From assembly GCA_001941025.1 (NCBI GenBank), contig MSHE01000027.1, positions 1 to 64,000 of the forward strand: 64,000 nt of DNA, written 5' to 3'. Under the pieces are notes generated by a model that did not search any database, had not been told where the DNA came from, and was given only the letters and a program-made list of their open reading frames with translations. Shown here piece by piece: positions 44,583 through 53,408 of the stretch (position 1 is its first letter; each line of letters begins with the position of its first letter). The DNA is from Lachnospiraceae bacterium Zagget3 (GTDB lineage Bacteria > Bacillota_A > Clostridia > Lachnospirales > Lachnospiraceae). Both the position numbers and the translations under genes were made by a program.

Positions 44583-44724
44583 GCGGCCCTGTGCAAAAGC
44601 ACATCAACGCGTGGACGCTCGCGCTCTATGTCCGCACGCAGCGGTACTAAGAAGCCGCTGTCGCGCCTTCAAGTACCGGCGGCGTCCAACGCCTCGCTTA
44701 TGAAGTGCTTTTGCACAGGGCCGC
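44583..44724. repeat. Large inverted-repeat structured element between smc and ftsY
   Basis: The ends are a perfect 20-base inverted repeat (GCGGCCCTGTGC... and ...GCACAGGGCCGC). Inside, GCGTGGACGC pairs with GCGTCCAACGC with one bulge, and CGGTACT pairs with AGTACCG, with the alternative AGCGG/CCGCT hairpin. The whole 142 bases can fold as a long multi-stem structure. It has no open frame of note and no T-tract at its right end. It may be a small mobile-like repeat or a structured RNA. Confidence 0.65.
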
Positions 44725-44779
44725 CATCCACACAGTAAAAAGCCAAGCAAGAAAGCCTTGCAAATGGAAGGGAACATAT

Positions 44780-45736
44780 ATGATTGAAGAAAAAAATGGG
44801 CTGTTTAAACGTCTTGCTAGAGGTTTAAGCAAGACAAGAAGTAATCTTGCCTCAGGCATGAACAGCGTGTTTAAGGGGTCGGCCAAGATCGACGAAGAGT
44901 TCTATGATGACTTGGAAGAGGTCCTGATCCTGAGTGACTTAGGCGTGCACGCGGCCGAGAATATTATCGAAGAGCTGCAGGAGAAGGTAAAGGAGCAGGG
45001 CATCCGGGATCCGGAGGAATGCCGGCAGCTTCTGATTGAGAGCCTGCGGGATCAGATGCAGACCGGGGAGACCGACTTCCGCTTTGAGGACGAGCCGTCC
45101 GTGGTCCTGGTGATCGGAGTAAACGGCGTCGGCAAGACGACGACGATCGGCAAACTGGCCGCAAAGCAAAAGGAGCGTGGCAGGCGTGTGATCCTCGGCG
45201 CGGCGGATACGTTTCGCGCGGCGGCCGGTGAACAGCTTAGCGAATGGGCGAACCGCGCCGGCGTGGAGATCGTCGGCGGACAGGAAGGAGCCGACCCGGC
45301 GTCCGTCGTCTATGACGCCGCGCAGGCGGCGAAGGCGCGCGGCGCGGACATGCTCCTGATCGATACGGCCGGACGGCTGCACAACAAGAAGAACCTGATG
45401 GAAGAATTAAAGAAGATCGACCGGATCCTCACGCGCGAGTGCCCGGAGATGTACCGGGAGACGCTCGTGGTGGTGGACGCGACGACCGGACAGAACGCCC
45501 TGAATCAGGCGCGGGAGTTTTCCGAGGTGGCGGACATCAGCGGGATCATCCTGACCAAGATGGATGGAACCGCGAAGGGCGGCATCGCCGTCGCGATCCA
45601 GGCGGAGCTCGGCATCCCGGTGAAGTATATCGGCGTGGGGGAGCGCATCGAGGATCTGCAGCGGTTTGACGCGGACGCCTTTGTGGAGGCGCTCTTTACG
45701 GAAAACGCGGAGGACGATGAATCCGAAGGACAATGA
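44780..45736 (+). CDS. ftsY: Signal recognition particle receptor FtsY
   Basis: SRP GTPase that docks ribosome-SRP complexes at the membrane. The 318-residue protein has a short N-terminal region without the acidic A domain, then the helical N domain and the G domain with GVNGVGKTTTIGKLA, DTFRAAAGEQL, LIDTAGRLHNK and LTKMDGTAKGG. AAGGGA precedes the ATG at 44780. The large inverted-repeat element lies between it and smc. Confidence 0.96.
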   Translation: MIEEKNGLFKRLARGLSKTRSNLASGMNSVFKGSAKIDEEFYDDLEEVLILSDLGVHAAENIIEELQEKVKEQGIRDPEECRQLLIESLRDQMQTGETDFRFEDEPSVVLVIGVNGVGKTTTIGKLAAKQKERGRRVILGAADTFRAAAGEQLSEWANRAGVEIVGGQEGADPASVVYDAAQAAKARGADMLLIDTAGRLHNKKNLMEELKKIDRILTRECPEMYRETLVVVDATTGQNALNQAREFSEVADISGIILTKMDGTAKGGIAVAIQAELGIPVKYIGVGERIEDLQRFDADAFVEALFTENAEDDESEGQ

Positions 45737-45789
45737 CAAGTGAGAATTTCACGGGAATTTACGGGGTCCGCGGCTACGGAACTTGCCAA

Positions 45790-45799
45790 GGTGTGCTAT
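45790..45799 (+). promoter_or_regulatory. Extended -10 promoter before the SHOCT-domain gene
   Basis: TGCTATAAT carries the TGn extension next to a consensus -10; no good -35 is seen. Confidence 0.4.
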
Positions 45800-45858
45800 A
45801 ATACCTTTACATACTAAATAAAAGGGAACGAAACGACAGGAAGAGAGGAAACCTAGTT

Positions 45859-46611
45859 ATGGAAAATGCGAAAATCGAGGAAATTTGCAGCGTCTGCAAC
45901 GTGAATGTCGCGAGCAAAAAACTGGAGGACGGGTGCATCTGCAAGTCCTGCATGGAGCGGGGGTATGACCGCTCGCAGCCGTGGCGCAAGATGACGGTCG
46001 ATATGGTGAAAAATTCCATCGACCTCAAGAAACGCATGGATGAGCACGCGGCGGTCTTTCATGTGACGGACAAGGTCAAACCGTACTTTGAAGAGGACAA
46101 TATCAGCCGGTTGATCCGCGTAAACGGCGAGATCTATCTCGCGTGGGACGATGTGATCGATTTCCAGCTGGTCGAGGACGGGAACGAGGTCAGCCGCGGC
46201 GGGCTGGGCGGTGCCGTGCTCGGCGGCATTCTGTTCGGCGAAGAAGGTGCGGTCGTTGGGCGCAATGCCACGCAAAAAAGCGTCAAGACCGTGAATGAAC
46301 TCGCGATCAAGATCATCACCCGCAATGAGAAATTCCCGCAGGTCCGGATCGATCTGGTCACGAGCACCTTGGACACAAATACACGGGCATACCGAAAAGC
46401 GGCGGAAGCAGCGGAGAAGATCATAACGCTCCTGACGGTCGTCATGGATACCAATGAAAGAGAGGCGTTGGAAGATTCCGCGTCCGCGTCGGCGCCCTCC
46501 GCGGCCGATGAGATCAAAAAGTATAAGGATCTGCTGGATGAGGGGGCCCTCACGCCGGAAGAGTTTGAGGAGAAAAAGAAAGAACTGCTCGACTCCAAAG
46601 AGTCAGAGTGA
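45859..46611 (+). CDS. DUF4428-like zinc-knuckle protein with C-terminal SHOCT domain
   Basis: A 250-residue protein of unknown role. The first about 30 residues contain CSVCN and CKSC, a DUF4428-like zinc knuckle. The middle carries a glycine-rich hydrophobic patch (GGLGGAVLGGILFG) of a kind found in PH-like lipid or membrane-interacting domains. The last about 30 residues (EIKKYKDLLDEGALTPEEFEEKKKELL, quoted in part) are a clear SHOCT domain, a short oligomerisation motif. It is flanked by an extended -10 promoter and a terminator, so it is a single-gene unit. Confidence 0.75.
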   Translation: MENAKIEEICSVCNVNVASKKLEDGCICKSCMERGYDRSQPWRKMTVDMVKNSIDLKKRMDEHAAVFHVTDKVKPYFEEDNISRLIRVNGEIYLAWDDVIDFQLVEDGNEVSRGGLGGAVLGGILFGEEGAVVGRNATQKSVKTVNELAIKIITRNEKFPQVRIDLVTSTLDTNTRAYRKAAEAAEKIITLLTVVMDTNEREALEDSASASAPSAADEIKKYKDLLDEGALTPEEFEEKKKELLDSKESE

Positions 46612-46629
46612 GTCGTAAGGAAAGAAAAC

Positions 46630-46667
46630 GGGTGTCAAGAGAAAATACTTGACACCCTTCTTTTTTT
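46630..46667 (+). terminator. Terminator after the SHOCT-domain gene
   Basis: GGGTGTCAAG pairs with CTTGACACCC, followed by TTCTTTTTTT. Confidence 0.85.
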
Positions 46668-46703
46668 ATGGTAGTCTGTGCGGGTGGCAGGCGGGGGAAT
46701 GGT

Positions 46704-47078
46704 ATGGAAAAGATTGGACGACAAGTACTCTTATACGATTTCTACGGCGAGCTCTTGACAGATCATCAGCAGAGCGTGTATGAGGACGTGGTCTTAAACG
46801 ATCTGTCGCTGGGAGAGATCGCCGAACAGCGCGGCATCACCCGGCAGGGCGTGCACGATCTCGTGCGGCGCTGCGACCGGATCCTGTCCGAATACGAAGA
46901 AAAGCTTCACCTCGTGGAGCGCTTTATGCAGACGCGCGAGGATGTCCTGCGGATTCAGGCCCTGACGGAAGAGTGCGACGCCCCGCAGCCCGACGCGGCT
47001 GCCGGGAAGACGCAGGCGGACGCGGAGACCCTGCGCGAGATCCACCGCCTCTCCGAGCGCATTCTGGAAGAACTGTGA
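46704..47078 (+). CDS. ylxM: SRP-associated DNA-binding-like protein YlxM
   Basis: Small helix-turn-helix protein of the YlxM/p13 family that associates with SRP and is nearly always next to ffh. The 124-residue protein has the sigma-4-like core LLYDFYGELLTDHQQSVYED and LGEIAEQRGITRQGVHDLVRR (both quoted in part). Its C-terminus has an Ala/Asp-rich stretch (CDAPQPDAAAGKTQAD) of lower conservation. GGGGGA precedes the ATG. Confidence 0.9.
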   Translation: MEKIGRQVLLYDFYGELLTDHQQSVYEDVVLNDLSLGEIAEQRGITRQGVHDLVRRCDRILSEYEEKLHLVERFMQTREDVLRIQALTEECDAPQPDAAAGKTQADAETLREIHRLSERILEEL

Positions 47079-47121
47079 TCCGGCACGCGGCCGGTGAATT
47101 TTTCCCAAGAGGGGATACGAT

Positions 47122-48483
47122 ATGGCATTTGACAGCTTAACGGAAAAACTGCAAAACGTCTTTAAGAACCTGCGCAGCAAAGGGCGCCTCACGGAAGCGG
47201 ATGTGAAGGAAGCCTTAAAGGAAGTGCGTATGGCACTGCTCGAGGCCGACGTGAACTACCGCGTAGTCAAGCAGTTTGTAAAAGCGGTGGAGGAGCGTGC
47301 CATCGGGTCCGATGTGATGAACGGGTTAAACCCGGGACAGATGGTCATCAAGATTGTCGATGAAGAGATGACGAAGATGATGGGCTCCGATCCCGTGGAG
47401 ATCGCGCTTGCTCCGGGGCAGGCGGCTTCGGTCCTCATGATGGTGGGCCTGCAGGGCGCCGGAAAAACGACGACGGCGGCGAAGCTGGCCGGCAAGTACA
47501 AACAGACCGGCAAAAAAGTACTGCTTGCGGCCTGCGATGTCTATCGCCCCGCCGCGATCAAGCAGTTGGAAGTCAACGCGGAAAAACAGGGCGTTGATGT
47601 CTTTTCCATGGGAGACGCGCAGGACCCGGTCGACATCGCCAAGGCGGCCGTGCGGCACGCGGAAAAAAACGGGCACAACATCGTGATCCTCGATACGGCC
47701 GGACGCCTGCACATCGATGACGAGATGATGGAGGAACTGTCACGGATCAAGGAAAATATAAATGTCACACAGACGATCCTCGTCGTGGACGCCATGACCG
47801 GGCAGGACGCGGTCAATGCGGCCAGCGCGTTTGACGAGCAGATCGGCATCGACGGCGTGATCCTGACAAAGTTAGACGGCGATACAAGGGGCGGCGCGGC
47901 GCTTTCTATCCGCGCGGTCACGGGAAAGCCGATTTTTTACGCCGGCATGGGCGAGAAACTTTCGGATCTGGAACCGTTTTATCCCGACCGGATGGCATCG
48001 CGGATCCTCGGAATGGGCGATGTCTTAACGCTGATTGAAAAGGCGGAGGCCGAGGCGGATCCGGAGAAGACAGCCGAGATGGAACAGCGCATGCGTAAGG
48101 CGGAATTCACCTTTTCCGACTATCTCGAGTCGATGAACCAGATGAAGAAGATGGGCGGGATGGCGAGCGTGCTCGGCATGATGCCCGGCGTAAATTCCTC
48201 CCAGATGAAACAGATGGAAGATGCCGTGGATGATAAGCGGATGGCCCGGGTCGAGGGGATCATCTATTCCATGACACCGGAAGAACGGGACAATCCCTCT
48301 ATCTTAAATCCCAGCCGGAAGCGGCGGATCGCGAACGGCGCGGGAGTGGACATCAGCGAAGTGAACCGCCTGATCAAGCAGTTTGAACAGGGGAAAAAGG
48401 TGATGAAACAGATGAACAACAGCAGACGCAAAGGGAAAAACGCGCTTGGCGGATTCGGGGGCATGAACGGGCTTCCGTTTTAG
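47122..48483 (+). CDS. ffh: Signal recognition particle protein Ffh
   Basis: GTPase subunit of SRP that binds signal peptides and 4.5S/6S-type scRNA. The 453-residue protein has the N domain, G domain (GLQGAGKTTTAAKLA, LDTAGRLHIDDEMM, LTKLDGDTRGG) and Met-rich M domain (MNQMKKMGGMASVLGMMPG in part). AAGAGGGG precedes the ATG. No SRP RNA gene was recognised nearby. Confidence 0.97.
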   Translation: MAFDSLTEKLQNVFKNLRSKGRLTEADVKEALKEVRMALLEADVNYRVVKQFVKAVEERAIGSDVMNGLNPGQMVIKIVDEEMTKMMGSDPVEIALAPGQAASVLMMVGLQGAGKTTTAAKLAGKYKQTGKKVLLAACDVYRPAAIKQLEVNAEKQGVDVFSMGDAQDPVDIAKAAVRHAEKNGHNIVILDTAGRLHIDDEMMEELSRIKENINVTQTILVVDAMTGQDAVNAASAFDEQIGIDGVILTKLDGDTRGGAALSIRAVTGKPIFYAGMGEKLSDLEPFYPDRMASRILGMGDVLTLIEKAEAEADPEKTAEMEQRMRKAEFTFSDYLESMNQMKKMGGMASVLGMMPGVNSSQMKQMEDAVDDKRMARVEGIIYSMTPEERDNPSILNPSRKRRIANGAGVDISEVNRLIKQFEQGKKVMKQMNNSRRKGKNALGGFGGMNGLPF

Positions 48484-48511
48484 CATATATTTTTAAGGAG
48501 GTAGCAGTAAG

Positions 48512-48757
48512 ATGGCAGTAAAGATTCGTTTAAAAAGGATCGGGAAAAAGAAAAATCCCTTCTACCGGATCGTCGTGGCGGACGCGAGAAGCCCGCGTAA
48601 CGGCAGGTTCATCGAGGAGATCGGTTATTACGATCCGACCAAGGATCCTTCCGAGTTCAAGCTGGACGAGGAAGCGGCCAGGAAATGGCTGGCAAACGGC
48701 GCGCAGCCCACAGAGACCGTCGGCAAGATCTTAAAGATCGCGGGAATCGAAAAATAA
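48512..48757 (+). CDS. rpsP: 30S ribosomal protein S16
   Basis: An 81-residue basic ribosomal protein with the S16 core [20 protein letters not shown] and [21 protein letters not shown] precedes the ATG. Start of the rpsP-khpA-rimM-trmD-rplS group, the standard Firmicutes order. Confidence 0.97.
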   Translation: MAVKIRLKRIGKKKNPFYRIVVADARSPRNGRFIEEIGYYDPTKDPSEFKLDEEAARKWLANGAQPTETVGKILKIAGIEK

Positions 48758-48778
48758 CGGATTCGAGAGGACAACGAG

Positions 48779-49006
48779 ATGAAAGAACTGGTGGAAGTAA
48801 TTGCAAAAGCACTCGTCGACAATCCGGATGAGGTGTCGGTCGACGTGACGGACAAGGGACGCGTGGTCGTTTTGGAACTGCATGTCGCCTCTTCCGACAT
48901 GGGAAAAGTGATCGGGAAACAGGGCCGGATCGCCAAGGCTATCCGTGACGTGGTAAAAGCGGCATCCTCGAAAGAAAGCCGGAAGGTTGTTGTCGAAATC
49001 GTATAG
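48779..49006 (+). CDS. khpA: KH-domain RNA-binding protein KhpA
   Basis: A 75-residue protein that is a single KH domain with the GxxG loop as VIGKQGRIAKAIR. In Firmicutes it pairs with KhpB/Jag to bind small RNAs and affect cell elongation. GAGAGGACAACGAG precedes the ATG. Two bases separate it from rimM. Confidence 0.95.
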   Translation: MKELVEVIAKALVDNPDEVSVDVTDKGRVVVLELHVASSDMGKVIGKQGRIAKAIRDVVKAASSKESRKVVVEIV

Positions 49007-49008
49007 CA

Positions 49009-49527
49009 ATGGGAACGTTTGATGAAAAAGACCGGTTTCGGATCGGCGTCATCTCCACCACCCACGGGGTGGCCGGGGAAGTGAAGGTTCGTCCGACCAC
49101 GGACGATATCCGGCGCTTTGAAGATCTGGAGCAGGTGATCGCGGATAACGGAAAGGGCGAACGTGAACTGCACGTTCTTGCTGCCCGCTATGCCAAGGAC
49201 CAGGTGATCTTAAAATTCGCGGAGTTTTCGAACGCCAACGAGGTTGAACCCTATCGGGGCGCGGAACTGTATGTGACCCGCGCGGACGCGATCCCCCTGG
49301 AGGAAGGGGAGCATTTTATCGCGGACCTTGTGGGGATGCGTGTTGTCTCCACGGAGGGGGAGGAACTCGGAACGCTGACGGATGTGATGCAGACCGGTGC
49401 CAATGACGTCTATGTCGTAGCGGATCCGGAAGGAAAAGAACTTCTGTTTCCGGCTATTCGCGACTGTGTAAAGGAGATAGACACGGAGACAGGCGTCATC
49501 ACGGTGTACCGGATGCCGGGCCTTTAG
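49009..49527 (+). CDS. rimM: 16S rRNA processing protein RimM
   Basis: Assists maturation of the 30S head with S19. The 172-residue protein has the N-terminal RimM beta-barrel (IGVISTTHGVAGEVKVRPTT, quoted in full) and the C-terminal PRC barrel (LVGMRVVSTEGEELGTLTDV). No strong Shine-Dalgarno precedes the ATG; coupling from khpA is likely. Confidence 0.95.
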   Translation: MGTFDEKDRFRIGVISTTHGVAGEVKVRPTTDDIRRFEDLEQVIADNGKGERELHVLAARYAKDQVILKFAEFSNANEVEPYRGAELYVTRADAIPLEEGEHFIADLVGMRVVSTEGEELGTLTDVMQTGANDVYVVADPEGKELLFPAIRDCVKEIDTETGVITVYRMPGL

Positions 49528-49544
49528 AGGCGGACGGAGGAACT

Positions 49545-50276
49545 ATGCGGTTTCATATCTTGACATTGTTTCCGGATATGGTGCGCGAGGGACTCGCGAC
49601 CAGCATCATCGGAAACGCGATGGAACACGGATTGATCGAACTGCACATGGTGGACATCCGCGACTACACGGACGATCCGCACCGCAAGGTGGACGACTAC
49701 CCTTATGGAGGCGGAGCCGGCATGATCCTGCAGGCACAGCCGGTCTACGACGCGTGGCGGGCGGTAGTGGAATCGGTCGGCCATACGCCGCGCTGCATCT
49801 ATCTGACGCCGCAGGGACCGCTCTTTTGCCAGTCCATGGCAAAAACACTCAGCGGGGAAGAGGAGCTCATCCTTTTGTGCGGCCACTACGAAGGTGTGGA
49901 CGAGCGTGTTCTGGAAGAGATCGGGGCAGAGCCCGTCTCGATCGGAAACTATGTCTTAACCGGCGGCGAACTGCCCGCCATGGTGATGGTGGATGCCATC
50001 GCCCGCATGGTGCCCGGCGTGCTTTCGAACGAGGAGTCCGGCAGCGCGGAGTCCCTGGAAGGCGGATTGCTCGAATATCCGCAGTACAGCCGCCCGGCTG
50101 AATGGCGCGGGAGAGAGGTGCCGGAGGTGCTTTTATCCGGCGACCATGGAAAGGTCGACGCATGGCGGCATGCGCAGTCTGTTGACCGGACGCTTGCAAC
50201 CCGTCCGGATCTTCTCTCGGACGCGGAACTGTCCCGGGAGGATATCAAGCGGATTTTAGAGAAACTGCATGATTAA
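49545..50276 (+). CDS. trmD: tRNA (guanine-N1)-methyltransferase
   Basis: Makes m1G37 in tRNA and prevents frameshifting. The 243-residue SPOUT-family trefoil-knot protein shows FHILTLFPDMVREGL, YPYGGGAGMILQAQPVY and the knot segment LCGHYEGVDERVLEE with IGNYVLTGGELPAMV. CGGAGGAA precedes the ATG. Confidence 0.97.
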   Translation: MRFHILTLFPDMVREGLATSIIGNAMEHGLIELHMVDIRDYTDDPHRKVDDYPYGGGAGMILQAQPVYDAWRAVVESVGHTPRCIYLTPQGPLFCQSMAKTLSGEEELILLCGHYEGVDERVLEEIGAEPVSIGNYVLTGGELPAMVMVDAIARMVPGVLSNEESGSAESLEGGLLEYPQYSRPAEWRGREVPEVLLSGDHGKVDAWRHAQSVDRTLATRPDLLSDAELSREDIKRILEKLHD

Positions 50277-50318
50277 AACAGAAGCGGCAGGATCTTTGGG
50301 AAGACGCATGGGAAGTGC

Positions 50319-50347
50319 TTGCATTTCCCCGCAACCTGTGGTACACT
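50319..50347 (+). promoter_or_regulatory. Internal promoter before rplS
   Basis: TTGCAT and TACACT with a 17-base spacer, leaving a leader of about 75 bases. It would allow extra L19 expression beyond the upstream operon. Confidence 0.55.
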
Positions 50348-50429
50348 CATTTTTGCTGTGAAGAAAGAAACGCGATGGTCCTCTGGTACAAATGTATTTA
50401 AGAACATCGGGATATCAGGAGGTCGCAAA

Positions 50430-50783
50430 ATGAACGCGAGTGAGATTATCAGAAGTATCGAAGAAGAACAGATGAAAGATCACGTGGACGAGTTTCACGT
50501 GGGAGATACCGTCCGCGTACATGCCAAGATCAAAGAGGGCAACCGCGAGAGGATTCAGGTATTTGAGGGCACTGTCTTAAAGAGACAGGGCGGAAGCAAC
50601 CGGGAGACATTTACGGTTCGCAAGTTTTCCAACGGCGTCGGTGTGGAAAAGACATGGCCGGTGCATTCTCCGACCGTGGAAAAGATCGAGGTGGTCCGTC
50701 GCGGCAGGGTGCGCCGCGCGAAGCTCAACTATCTGCGTGGCCGCGTCGGCAAGCGGGCGAAAGTAAAAGAACTGGTGAGATAA
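50430..50783 (+). CDS. rplS: 50S ribosomal protein L19
   Basis: A 117-residue protein with the L19 core [20 protein letters not shown] and [20 protein letters not shown], ending in a basic helix ([14 protein letters not shown]). AGGAGG precedes the ATG at 50430; the longer frame to 50319 covers the promoter. Followed by a terminator. Confidence 0.96.
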   Translation: MNASEIIRSIEEEQMKDHVDEFHVGDTVRVHAKIKEGNRERIQVFEGTVLKRQGGSNRETFTVRKFSNGVGVEKTWPVHSPTVEKIEVVRRGRVRRAKLNYLRGRVGKRAKVKELVR

Positions 50784-50796
50784 CGTATGGCATGAC

Positions 50797-50828
50797 GGGG
50801 TTGTGAGTTTCACAACCCTGCTTCTTTT
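50797..50828 (+). terminator. Terminator after rplS
   Basis: GGGGTTGTGA-GTT-TCACAACCC followed by TGCTTCTTTT. Confidence 0.75.
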
Positions 50829-50875
50829 ATTGCGGATCCGGTGCGACGCGCCGGTCCGGTTTTGGAGAGCATAGA

Positions 50876-51460
50876 ATGGAACTTTTTCACAGAGAAGGTT
50901 TAAGTTTTCGATATCGGCGCAGGCCGATCCAGCGAACGGCGATCCGAAACACCCTGATCCTCGTGATCGAGGGAGTGGCCGCGCTGGCGGTGGCCTTTCT
51001 CCTGGTCTACGGATTGGGAATGACGGCGAGCGTCGTGGGAAACTCTATGGAGCCCACGCTCGAGGACGGAGAGACGATTCTCCTCAACCGGCTCATCTAT
51101 CGCTTTGCCGCGCCAAAGTCCGGTGATGTGATCGTATTTATGCCGAACGGAAACGAGAAAAGCCCCTATTATGTCAAGCGTGTCGTAGCGGGTCCGGGCG
51201 ACACGGTGCAGATCCGTGACGGGGTGATCTATGTGAACGATGTCATGTTTGACACGACAGATACGGAGGCCGTAGCCGACGCCGGGCTGGCGGAAGAGAA
51301 GCTTGTAATCGGCGACGACGAGTACTTTGTGATCGGGGACAACCGGAACAACAGTGAGGACAGCCGCTACGCCAACTTCGGAAACGTGGAAAAGGACGAT
51401 ATCATCGGGAAGGCATGGTTTTATTACAATGCCATCAACGATCTGGGACGCGTAAAGTAG
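50876..51460 (+). CDS. lepB: Signal peptidase I (second copy)
   Basis: A 194-residue type I signal peptidase with a 30-residue basic cytoplasmic N-terminus, one membrane segment (about 22-49), catalytic Ser in GNSMEPTLEDGE, catalytic Lys in YVKRVVAGPGD and GDNRNNSEDSR. It is shorter than the enzyme at 28768 and has a different N-terminus, so the two are not a recent duplication. It lies between rplS and rbgA, a frequent position for lepB. Confidence 0.93.
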   Translation: MELFHREGLSFRYRRRPIQRTAIRNTLILVIEGVAALAVAFLLVYGLGMTASVVGNSMEPTLEDGETILLNRLIYRFAAPKSGDVIVFMPNGNEKSPYYVKRVVAGPGDTVQIRDGVIYVNDVMFDTTDTEAVADAGLAEEKLVIGDDEYFVIGDNRNNSEDSRYANFGNVEKDDIIGKAWFYYNAINDLGRVK

Positions 51461-51478
51461 ACAAAGGAGAGACCCGTT

Positions 51479-52396
51479 ATGGAGATTCAATGGTATCCGG
51501 GTCATATGACCAAGGCAAAACGGCAGATGCAGGAAGACATCCGCTTAATCGACCTTGTCATCGAGCTGGTAGACGCACGCATCCCGCAAAGCAGCCGCAA
51601 TCCCGACATCGATGAGCTGGGGAAAAATAAAGCCCGGCTCATTTTGTTATGCAAGGCCGATCTCGCGGATGAGGCGAAGAACAAGCTGTGGACCGCTTAT
51701 TTTAAAGAACGGGGCTTTTTTGTCGTCGCGCTGGACGCCCGAAACCGCGGCGGGATGAAGCAGGTGCAGGAGCGGATTCTCGAAGCCTGCAAAGAAAAAA
51801 TCGAGCGGGACCGGGCGCGCGGCATTGTAAACCGGCCGGTCCGGGCCATGGTGGTCGGCATCCCGAATGTGGGGAAGTCCACGTTCATCAACACGTTCGC
51901 CGGAAAGGCCTGTACGAAGACCGGAAATAAGCCGGGGGTGACCAAGGGAAAGCAGTGGATCCGCATCAACAAACAGGTGGAGCTGCTGGACACGCCGGGC
52001 ATCCTCTGGCCGAAGTTTGATGATCAGGACGCGGCCGTGCGGCTGGCCTGGATCGGATCTTTGAACGATCAAAACTTAAATCTCGAGGAGCTCGCGGTGG
52101 AACTGATCGCGTATCTGCGGGAGGCGTATCCCGGGGTGCTCGCGGCGCGCTACGGCATCGCGGAAGACGCGCGCGAAGCGGCCGGAGAGCAGCCTGCGGA
52201 CGGTATGCCGGGTTCGGAAGAGGTCGGCGCGGCAGGAAACGCGTCGACGGAGCTGCTCGCGGCGATCGCGCGGGCGCGAAACTGCCTGCGCGCCGGCGGT
52301 GAGACCGATCTCGCGCGGGCGGCCTCCCTTTTGCTGGAGGATTTTCGCAGCGGGAGGCTCGGACGCATTACGCTGGAAAGTCCCGCAGACGTGTGA
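51479..52396 (+). CDS. rbgA: Ribosome biogenesis GTPase RbgA (YlqF)
   Basis: Circularly permuted GTPase for late 50S assembly. The 305-residue protein begins with the family MEIQWYPGHMTKAKRQM, has the permuted order G4 (LCKADL-like KAD), G1 (GIPNVGKSTFIN), G3 (DTPGILWP), and a C-terminal helical domain. The end carries an Ala/Glu/Gly-rich insertion (about residues 222-255) not expected in the family. A 42-base tandem duplication covers its last codons. Confidence 0.95.
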   Translation: MEIQWYPGHMTKAKRQMQEDIRLIDLVIELVDARIPQSSRNPDIDELGKNKARLILLCKADLADEAKNKLWTAYFKERGFFVVALDARNRGGMKQVQERILEACKEKIERDRARGIVNRPVRAMVVGIPNVGKSTFINTFAGKACTKTGNKPGVTKGKQWIRINKQVELLDTPGILWPKFDDQDAAVRLAWIGSLNDQNLNLEELAVELIAYLREAYPGVLAARYGIAEDAREAAGEQPADGMPGSEEVGAAGNASTELLAAIARARNCLRAGGETDLARAASLLLEDFRSGRLGRITLESPADV

Positions 52397-52450
52397 TGTC
52401 GGGGCGCCATCATGCTGGAAAGTCCCGCATGTGCGTGATGCCGGGGCGCC
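52372..52450 (+). repeat. Tandem duplication at the 3' end of rbgA
   Basis: Two 37-base copies (52372-52408 and 52414-52450) both read GCTGGAAAGTCCCGCA, then GTGATG and GGGGCGCC with a few mismatches. The first holds the rbgA stop; the second is outside the gene. It looks like a local duplication rather than a hairpin. Confidence 0.7.
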
Positions 52451-52493
52451 GTTTGCGCGGTGGAGAAATTTATAGGAGTGACAGCTGCTTTCT

Positions 52494-53252
52494 ATGGAGA
52501 AAAAGATAGCGCAGATTAAAAACGAACTGCAGAGTTTAGAAGATAATGATTTAGATTCTTTTATTGAGCAATATGCCCAAGACCCGCGCGCAGGCGTGCA
52601 GAGTCTTGTAGCGCAGGCGCAAAAGCAACAGGAGCGCCTCGCGGCGGAACTCGCGCGGATCGAGAGCCTGCGTATATACGAGGAAAAGTACGCCGACTAT
52701 GCATGGATCTGCGGCATCGACGAGGTGGGCCGCGGGCCGCTGGCCGGGCCGGTCGTGGCGGGCGCGGTGATCCTGCCGAAGGGCTGCCGGATTCTCTACA
52801 TCAACGATTCAAAAAAGCTCTCCGCGAAAAAGCGGGAAGAGCTCTATGATGTGATCATGAACGAAGCAGTGTCGGTCGGCCTCGGCATGGTCGGCCCGGA
52901 GCGGATCGACGAGATCAACATCCTGCAGGCGACCTACGAGGCGATGCGGGAGGCAATCGGGAAGCTTTCTCCCCAGCCGACGCTTCTTTTAAACGACGCC
53001 GTGACGATTCCCGGCGTGGACATTGATCAGGTGCCGATCATCGGAGGAGACGCGAAGAGCATCTCGATTGGCGCGGCCAGCATCGTGGCCAAGGTAACGC
53101 GGGACCGCCTGATGGTGGAGTACGACGCGCAGATGCCGGAGTACGGCTTCGCGTCGAACAAGGGATACGGCTCGGCAGCGCATATTGAGGCATTGAAAAA
53201 ATATGGTCCGTCGCCGATCCATCGAAAAAGTTTTATCGGGAATTTTGTCTGA
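52494..53252 (+). CDS. rnhB: Ribonuclease HII
   Basis: Removes ribonucleotides and RNA primers from DNA. The 252-residue protein has a Firmicutes-type N-terminal helical extension (about 65 residues), then GIDEVGRGPLAGPVVAGAV with the catalytic Asp-Glu, INDSKKLS, and the C-terminal GGDAKSISIGAASIVAKVTRD (quoted in part) with a catalytic Asp. The start follows GGAGTGACAGC at some distance. Confidence 0.96.
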   Translation: MEKKIAQIKNELQSLEDNDLDSFIEQYAQDPRAGVQSLVAQAQKQQERLAAELARIESLRIYEEKYADYAWICGIDEVGRGPLAGPVVAGAVILPKGCRILYINDSKKLSAKKREELYDVIMNEAVSVGLGMVGPERIDEINILQATYEAMREAIGKLSPQPTLLLNDAVTIPGVDIDQVPIIGGDAKSISIGAASIVAKVTRDRLMVEYDAQMPEYGFASNKGYGSAAHIEALKKYGPSPIHRKSFIGNFV

Positions 53253-53257
53253 AAGAA

Positions 53258-53286
53258 TTGAAAACCACCCGCAAGGGTGGTATTCT
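53258..53286 (+). promoter_or_regulatory. Promoter-like pair after rnhB (cassette 2 toxin RNA)
   Basis: TTGAAA and TATTCT are 17 bases apart. The spacer is also a small hairpin (CCACCC-GCAA-GGGTGG) that may end rnhB. The transcript would begin near 53293 and read into the hydrophobic toxin-like frame. Confidence 0.5.
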
Positions 53287-53321
53287 TAGTATTACATTCG
53301 GATTGCTCTTTCGATACCGTT

Positions 53322-53408
53322 TTGGTATCCGTCTATTTTTCTCTTGTGCTGATGATCGTTGCGATTGTCACCCTCGTTAAGAGTTTCTATGATCAACGGA
53401 AAAAGTAG
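53322..53408 (+). pseudogene. Degenerate type I toxin-like frame (cassette 2)
   Basis: The frame encodes a hydrophobic segment and basic tail (SLVLMIVAIVTLVKSFYDQ then RKK) like the Fst/TxpA-type toxin at 18948, ending inside a 12-base-pair stem as that one does. It has no convincing start: only TTG at 53322 or an internal ATG near 53355, and no Shine-Dalgarno. The N-terminal part and leader may have been lost. Functional state unknown. Confidence 0.45.

Noticed and set aside
44568..44779. SRP RNA gene near ftsY or ffh
   Set aside because: The structured element at 44583-44724 lacks the conserved SRP apical loop and begins with perfect terminal inverted repeats, which better fits a repeat element.
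28768..51460. The two signal peptidase genes as a recent duplication
   Set aside because: Their lengths, N-termini and linkers differ widely; only the catalytic motifs agree.
53322..53408. Intact toxin gene in cassette 2
   Set aside because: No ATG with a Shine-Dalgarno starts the frame, so it is listed as degenerate rather than as a working toxin.
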